64,000 nucleotides of DNA from Sipunculus nudus (lineage: Eukaryota; Annelida; Sipuncula; Golfingiida; Sipunculidae): assembly GCA_026874595.1 (NCBI GenBank), contig CM049310.1, positions 43,899,558 through 43,963,557 on the forward strand, written 5' to 3'. Made by a program: the position numbers and the translations under genes. How positions within the stretch are numbered: position 1 is the first letter of the stretch; each line of letters starts with the position of its first letter. A model generated the notes under the pieces. It searched no databases and had not been told where the DNA came from. It saw only the letters and a program-made list of their open reading frames with translations. Positions 60,701-64,000 of this stretch are shown here, piece after piece.

Positions 60701-63700
60701 CAGTGGGAAGGACGAGGGTCAATTACATGTTAAGGAAAGCAGAAAGTTTGCTGAGCTCTAGGGTAGGCTAAGTGGATAAAATTCAAAGACTGATTGTCAA
60801 TAAATTACATCTGATTGTAAGGAAGAGTTTCAATGACAAGGGCTTATCAGCAAAATGCCCCATTTAAAATGTATTTCAGAACCAGTGCCTTGCTAGAATG
60901 TACCTATACTAATGCTCAGGCATAACAGAAAGTCCTGATGAAGCTAGGAAAAAGGTTGTATGTATATAACTGTGTATGTATATAAATGAAGCCTCTGTGG
61001 TCTAGTGGTATCATATTGGACTGTAGCCGGGAGGTCATAAGTTCAAATCACACCTAAGGAGGGATGAGATTTTTCACAGTGCTCCAAACACAGGCCCAGC
61101 AGTGGAGTTTGTTTACAGACCCAGGAGTAGCAGTTGTGGTAGACACTGGGCCTTGATGAGACCAGTATACAATTTGCAGAAATACATACTTAAATTAATA
61201 ATAAGATTCAACAGGATAAAAATTGAAGGCAGTTACCTTCACCAAAAAAAAAATGAGAAAAAGGCTATATGTTTTAATGCACAAGTGTTTGGACTTTTCT
61301 TAACCTGTATTGCTCGTTAAATAATGTAAAACAATATTTTTTGGTAGCATGATGATGATCTGTACCCGGAGGTCTACAGGAAGTCAGACAAGTCTGTGAA
61401 GGGCTCTAACGACCTGGTACCAGACCCATACCGTATTGGTCGTATCAAGGAGATCTACACCAAAAAATCTGATATGAACAAGGGTATCAGGCTGTGCATC
61501 ACAAAGTTCTACAGGTATCAGTATAAATTTACATGGTATTTATAGATTTAAATCATAATACCCTAATTATCATATATCTCATGTTTAACTGCAAATTCTC
61601 TTTCAGGTGTGAGCCAACCCTGTATTTTTGTAAACCTTTAAATTTGTCAAATATGAACTGCCCCTTGAAAGTATTAAGAGTTTTTGTATTTATTTTGTTC
61701 ATAAGGATTTGTGCTTTTATAATTTTAAATAATGTGGGCTGTTGCATTTCCCCATTACAGATAATGTGGTTACTGAAAGGGGTTAATACCCTGAAACAAG
61801 AAGGGGATCACAAAGAGAGACTAATTAAGAAAAAGATTGTAATTAAGTAAATTCTTTAAATTGTTTGATCTACAGATATGTGTGTGAAGTAAGTTGTTCG
61901 ACTGTGGTAGATTTGCTCATGTCATGTTATATTCCAGACCAGAGAACACACACAAAGGTGCAATGAGTGGATATCAGGCTGACCTGAACCTGTTGTACTG
62001 GTCCAGTGAAGGTGAGTGTGACGAGGGGTTATGATATATGATCAGTATAAATATGATGCAGGGGTATATGAAAATATGATGTAGTATGGTGCAGGTATGG
62101 GAGTAAGTCACAGGGTTAGATATTATAATATTCTGTTAGGGTAGAAATATCATGAACTGGTTACGGTATATTGCAAGACTAGAACTATCTTGAAATATGA
62201 TTCAGGGGTTGAAATATCATGCTGTGGTAGTTTAGTTTAGGGCTTGGGAAAAAAATAGTGTACTTTTCTGTGTAATTCTCTGATGATTATCCTGAAAACT
62301 TCCCTATGTGTAAGATCTCTCTCCTGTTATAATTACATCAGGCACTTTAACAGTAATGTGAATTATGCCTGCACTATAAACTTGTATAGCTTCCCATTTT
62401 TAATCAAAAGAAAACCTGACTGTTTCAGAGACGAAGATCAGTTTTACGGATGTTGTTGGTAAATGTTACACGAGCTTCAGTGAGGATCTGTGTGAGAGTG
62501 TAGAGGAGTACACCAGAGGAGGTCCAGACCGCTTCTACTTCACAGAGGTAAGTCATACAGGGGTCAAAATAAGCAGGCCTGGGGCTTTTAATCTCAAATG
62601 TTTAAAGTTTAAATATTCCATATTTCTTACAAACTGATGATTTAACAAATTCAGAATCATCCATTATTATGTTTAGGGTATTACATTACGATGGATTGAG
62701 ATATATGAACAAATATATTGTAAGACAACTTTTCCAAATGTTTCCGTGGACAGGATAAAGCTGCTTTAATATAGAAAATCTAATTTTACTTCCACAGCTT
62801 ATTAATGTTCACACATGATTAGATAAATGTATTGGGGCTACTTGTGTCTCTTTGCTCACATCTGTTTACTGCTGTTGTGATTCTTGTGGCTAAATAGTTT
62901 CTTTTATTCCTCAGGCATACAACCCTGAGACTCGACAGTTTGAGGATCCACCAAACGAGGCTAGAACGTCTAAAGGAAAGGTAAAGTTACAAACTGAGAC
63001 CTTAGAAGGTTATGTTACTTGGTTGTTTGCCACAGTGAAGTTTTTACCTCAGTCCACACTGATGATGGTGCTAACTATGTTAAATATAAAAAATAACTAT
63101 CATGACTTTAGGTGCACCATTTATCATCAGTCAGGGATTTGTCTGTTTAAGCAGTGATTAATTGTGAATAAATTACTCTTATCACTTCTAAGCATTGAGG
63201 CTTCAGTTGCATTGTCTCTTTCTCTTAAGCATGATCTTCACGCAGCTTAATGCAACAGTTGCATGATTAATTTGCAGGGTAAAGGTAAAGGCAAAGGTAA
63301 GGGTAAAGGAAAGTCCTCCGCACCCTCACAGGAGATCCAAGAGGGTACCAAGAAGACGGAGATCCGGCGTCTGAGGGCACTGGATGTGTTCGCTGGATGT
63401 GGAGGTATATTATAATAAACTCAGTTTTCTTATTACCTAATGTTGTGAGCCACTTTCAAGAGTGCTAGTGCTAAGTAATTGAAATTAATCATCATGCCAT
63501 GAGTGAAAAAAGTATAAAAGTAATTTTATTCTTTTTCAGCATAATTCAGCAGCCAACTTCCACTTGTTGCATGCAAAATTAAGAGGTTTCATCTTGTTCA
63601 TAATGAAATATGACCGCTTTTTCACTCTGTAGTCTCAGTGTCATAATGTAAAACATGATATTGATAAAGTTACAGCAGCTGGCAAACAGATTTCAAAACT

Positions 63701-63878
63701 TATGTTGAACTATGTTATTTGCTCAGGTCTGTCAGAGGGCTTCCACCAGGCTGGCGTAGCTGAGAGCCGCTGGGCCATTGAGAAGGAAGAACCAGCCGCC
63801 CAAGCGTTCCGGCTGAACAACCCAGGATGTACAGTGTTCACAGAGGACTGTAATCTCCTGCTCAGACTGGCCATTGAT
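35139..63878 (+). CDS. DNMT1: DNMT1 DNA (cytosine-5)-methyltransferase 1, 5' 26 coding exons (partial)
   Basis: Copies CpG methylation onto the new strand at replication, in the nucleus. 1185 residues are encoded here; the gene runs off the window. Exons: 35139-35197, 37878-37926, 38719-38826, 39436-39798, 40681-40759, 44272-44353, 45196-45357, 45986-46142, 46854-46963, 52509-52627, 53721-53813, 54307-54536, 55325-55428, 55792-55963, 56965-57062, 57646-57784, 58549-58632, 59088-59212, 59544-59867, 60402-60594, 61348-61514, 61938-62011, 62429-62547, 62915-62980, 63278-63404, 63727-63878. Phase is continuous across every junction. The start MPAKT matches human MPART and follows an in-frame TAA at 35127. 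Exon 5 uses a GC donor (AAG|GCATGT). Exon 4 ends at an unusual GAG|GTCTGT. Confidence 0.97.
35198..37877. other. DNMT1 intron 1
   Basis: 2.7 kb, AT-rich. A short palindrome-family fragment (TAGCTCAGCTGACTGTAAG) lies at about 36845. The short ORFs here resemble no known protein. Confidence 0.5.
38950..39165 (-). repeat. tRNA-headed SINE
   Basis: Minus strand: TTTCTGTGGTCTTGGGGAGA (A-box region), GAGTTTGTGAGTTCGAATCTC (B box), then a body shared with 33600-33840 (GAGATTTTTCA..., CCATGGTTATGTTTCACTCA). In DNMT1 intron 3. Confidence 0.75.
39955..40335. repeat. Tandem repeat in DNMT1 intron 4
   Basis: GACCTTGACCT(A/T)(C/T)ATCTTCAAGGT, then GCTGAAATAGAAATTATTTG, occurs near 40109 and 40254 (about 146 bp apart). 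A more decayed unit starts near 39955. Confidence 0.75.
40681..45357 (+). CDS. DNMT1: DNMT1 exons 5-7: basic linker and PCNA-interacting box
   Basis: Residues 194-301. Exon 6 contains QPSIMSMF at residues 237-244, which fits the PIP-box pattern Q-x-x-I-x-x-h-F and lines up with human QTTITSHF, the motif that ties DNMT1 to PCNA at replication forks. It is preceded by a lysine-rich stretch (KKSKSKKK). Exon 7 is a mixed-charge, Glu/Lys-rich segment with SKKRKS, a plausible nuclear localisation signal. Confidence 0.85.
40822..41495 (-). repeat. Palindrome-tipped repeat, distinct body, with 337-bp internal duplication
   Basis: Starts with the 31-bp palindrome (40822-40852) but the body differs from copies 1-3. 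Two similar halves each contain GATACAAAAGCTCCA(A/G)TAT (41063, 41396) and CATGGAGTGTTTCATCAG. Confidence 0.7.
42280..42914. repeat. Interspersed repeat, paralogous to 49735-50345
   Basis: About 600 bp shared in the same orientation: GAATAAATACCAGACATGGTG, ATGTACTCCATTATAAAATT, CACTCCATTTGTTAATAAAA, CACAAAACCAGCAT, ending near GTGACCCATGGGTCCCTTGT. Includes a (TATGAA)n run at about 42387-42412. Confidence 0.85.
42883..43356 (-). pseudogene. LINE reverse-transcriptase C-terminal fragment
   Basis: An open frame of 157 residues: [82 protein letters not shown]. These are typical of the post-catalytic region of non-LTR retrotransposon reverse transcriptases. It lacks the YADD core and endonuclease, so it is a fragment. 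Its last codons run into the GACCCATGGGTC repeat. Confidence 0.88.
43430..43980. repeat. Repeat paralogous to 1480-2400, without the MITE
   Basis: Same order of blocks as the 1.5-2.4 kb copy, but continuous across CACTGTAAAAAGAGGTCAGCAG where the other copy holds the hAT-like insert. In DNMT1 intron 5. Confidence 0.75.
45986..55963 (+). CDS. DNMT1: DNMT1 exons 8-14: RFTS (replication foci targeting) domain
   Basis: Residues about 302-620. In mammals this domain binds ubiquitylated histone H3 and, when unbound, plugs the catalytic cleft. Seen: CNHC (C331, C334) then [112 protein letters not shown]. All match human blocks in order. One oddity: the third human zinc ligand (Cys414) corresponds to Asp393 here, while the His ligand is kept (His397). 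Confidence 0.95.
47725..48450 (-). repeat. Palindrome-tipped repeat, copy 3 (inverted)
   Basis: Palindrome at 47725-47755, (CCGT)n at about 47776-47799, then the full body of copy 1 in inverse orientation, very similar to it (CGTGGTCCATTGTCCGTCGT; CTCCTACCAAGCCGAAAACT). Confidence 0.85.
48480..49090 (-). repeat. Palindrome-tipped repeat, degenerate copy 4
   Basis: Older, tip-less copy of the same body (CCTAATATCAAAACCACTGA; TTGCCCAACTTTGACCAT), directly after copy 3. Confidence 0.75.
49735..50345. repeat. Interspersed repeat, paralogous to 42280-42914
   Basis: Same blocks in the same order, ending GCGCCGTGACCCATAGGTCCCTTGT. Nested within the element B region of DNMT1 intron 9. Confidence 0.85.
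51163..52508. other. DNMT1 intron 9, 3' part
   Basis: Contains a possible fragment of the 1480/43430 repeat family (about 51360-51500: GTCATCAACTGG, GACCATTGTTTACTAT) and the SINE-like piece at 52150-52300. No coding sequence. Confidence 0.45.
55943..57784 (+). CDS. DNMT1: DNMT1 exons 14-16: CXXC zinc finger and acidic autoinhibitory linker
   Basis: The CXXC finger spans about residues 624-664, with eight cysteines C625, C628, C631, C636, C639, C642, C658 and C663 and the DNA-contact motif KFGG at 647-650. It binds unmethylated CpG and protects it from de novo methylation. Exon 16 then encodes the acidic run [12 protein letters not shown], equivalent to the mammalian autoinhibitory linker between CXXC and BAH1, followed by a lysine-rich tail. 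Confidence 0.95.
58549..60594 (+). CDS. DNMT1: DNMT1 exons 17-20: BAH1 domain and inter-BAH segment
   Basis: Residues 709-950. BAH1 opens with [18 protein letters not shown] and contains [34 protein letters not shown] and [17 protein letters not shown], all in the human order. [12 protein letters not shown] and then [16 protein letters not shown] mark the passage to BAH2. The BAH domains pack against the methyltransferase core in known structures. Confidence 0.95.
60990..61190 (+). repeat. tRNA-headed SINE
   Basis: GCCTCTGTGGTCTAGTGGTA (A box) and AAGTTCAAATCACACC (B box) form a tRNA-like head, followed by GGATGAGATTTTTCACAGTG and a short body similar to the other two SINEs. The acceptor stem ends do not pair, so it is not a functional tRNA gene. 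Confidence 0.7.
61348..63404 (+). CDS. DNMT1: DNMT1 exons 21-25: BAH2 and (KG)n linker
   Basis: Residues 951-1135. Seen: [73 protein letters not shown], as in human BAH2. Exons 24-25 encode the lysine-glycine repeat (residues about 1090-1104) that joins the regulatory half to the catalytic domain. Exon 25 ends inside motif I (DVFAGCG). Confidence 0.95.
63378..63878 (+). CDS. DNMT1: DNMT1 methyltransferase domain, N-terminal part only
   Basis: Residues about 1123-1185 begin the catalytic domain with motif [18 protein letters not shown], which binds S-adenosylmethionine. [18 protein letters not shown] and VFTEDCN follow. The catalytic Pro-Cys motif IV and the target recognition domain are not in the window. 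The last donor is GAT|GTGAGT at 63878. Confidence 0.95.
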
Positions 63879-64000
63879 GTGAGTTTTAATTGCTAGAATT
63901 AAAAGATACAGATATAGATATATTTCATGTCTTGCAAACTCCATGATAAAAAGTCATGATAAAAGATAAAATGGGAATTTTTCCTTTCAAGTAGTAAAAT

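Noticed and set aside
61003-61075. tRNA gene
   Set aside because: A and B boxes are present but the acceptor stem does not pair, and it continues into a SINE body.

Overview
This window is animal nuclear DNA. It is AT-rich, its genes have many introns with GT-AG (rarely GC-AG) boundaries, and its introns are packed with interspersed repeats. The protein sequences and the repeat style (tetranucleotide (ACGG)n runs beside palindromes, Helitron-like ends, tRNA-headed SINEs) suggest a lophotrochozoan, most likely a bivalve mollusc. That placement is an inference.

The layout is two genes back to back plus one nested gene. On the minus strand, coding exons from 31606 down to 946 encode an 861-residue homologue of FIRRM (human C1orf112), the FIGNL1 partner in RAD51 control. 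I reconstructed 22 coding exons with consistent phase. On the plus strand, 26 coding exons from 35139 to 63878 encode the first 1185 residues of DNMT1, the maintenance DNA (cytosine-5) methyltransferase: DMAP1-binding region, PCNA-box, RFTS, CXXC, two BAH domains, (KG)n linker and the start of the methyltransferase domain. The rest of the catalytic domain lies past the window end. The largest FIRRM intron (14617-24296) contains, on the opposite strand, a complete two-exon gene (17575-20925) for a divergent innexin/pannexin-like four-TM channel protein.

The two large genes diverge from about 390 bp (34751-35138) that hold an E2F-like site, CCAAT boxes and ETS cores. A shared, S-phase promoter for a replication-coupled methyltransferase and a recombination regulator is the most interesting regulatory idea here. 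If the candidate FIRRM first exon is real, the FIRRM mRNA also carries a 36-codon upstream ORF overlapping the true start.

Introns hold most of the remaining structure: a hAT-like MITE with an 8-bp target duplication and a related copy lacking it (1.7 kb and 43.6 kb), a MITE with 21-bp perfect inverted repeats (12.2 kb), a dimeric tandem array in the innexin-like intron (17.9-19.4 kb), two Helitron-like elements sharing the terminus CACATCTAG (21.0-22.0 kb; 47.0-51.2 kb, the latter filled with nested insertions), LINE reverse-transcriptase relics (22.6 kb, 42.9 kb), three tRNA-headed SINEs and a tandem repeat that grew from a FIRRM splice acceptor (28.7-29.1 kb). No rRNA gene, intact tRNA gene or CRISPR array was found.
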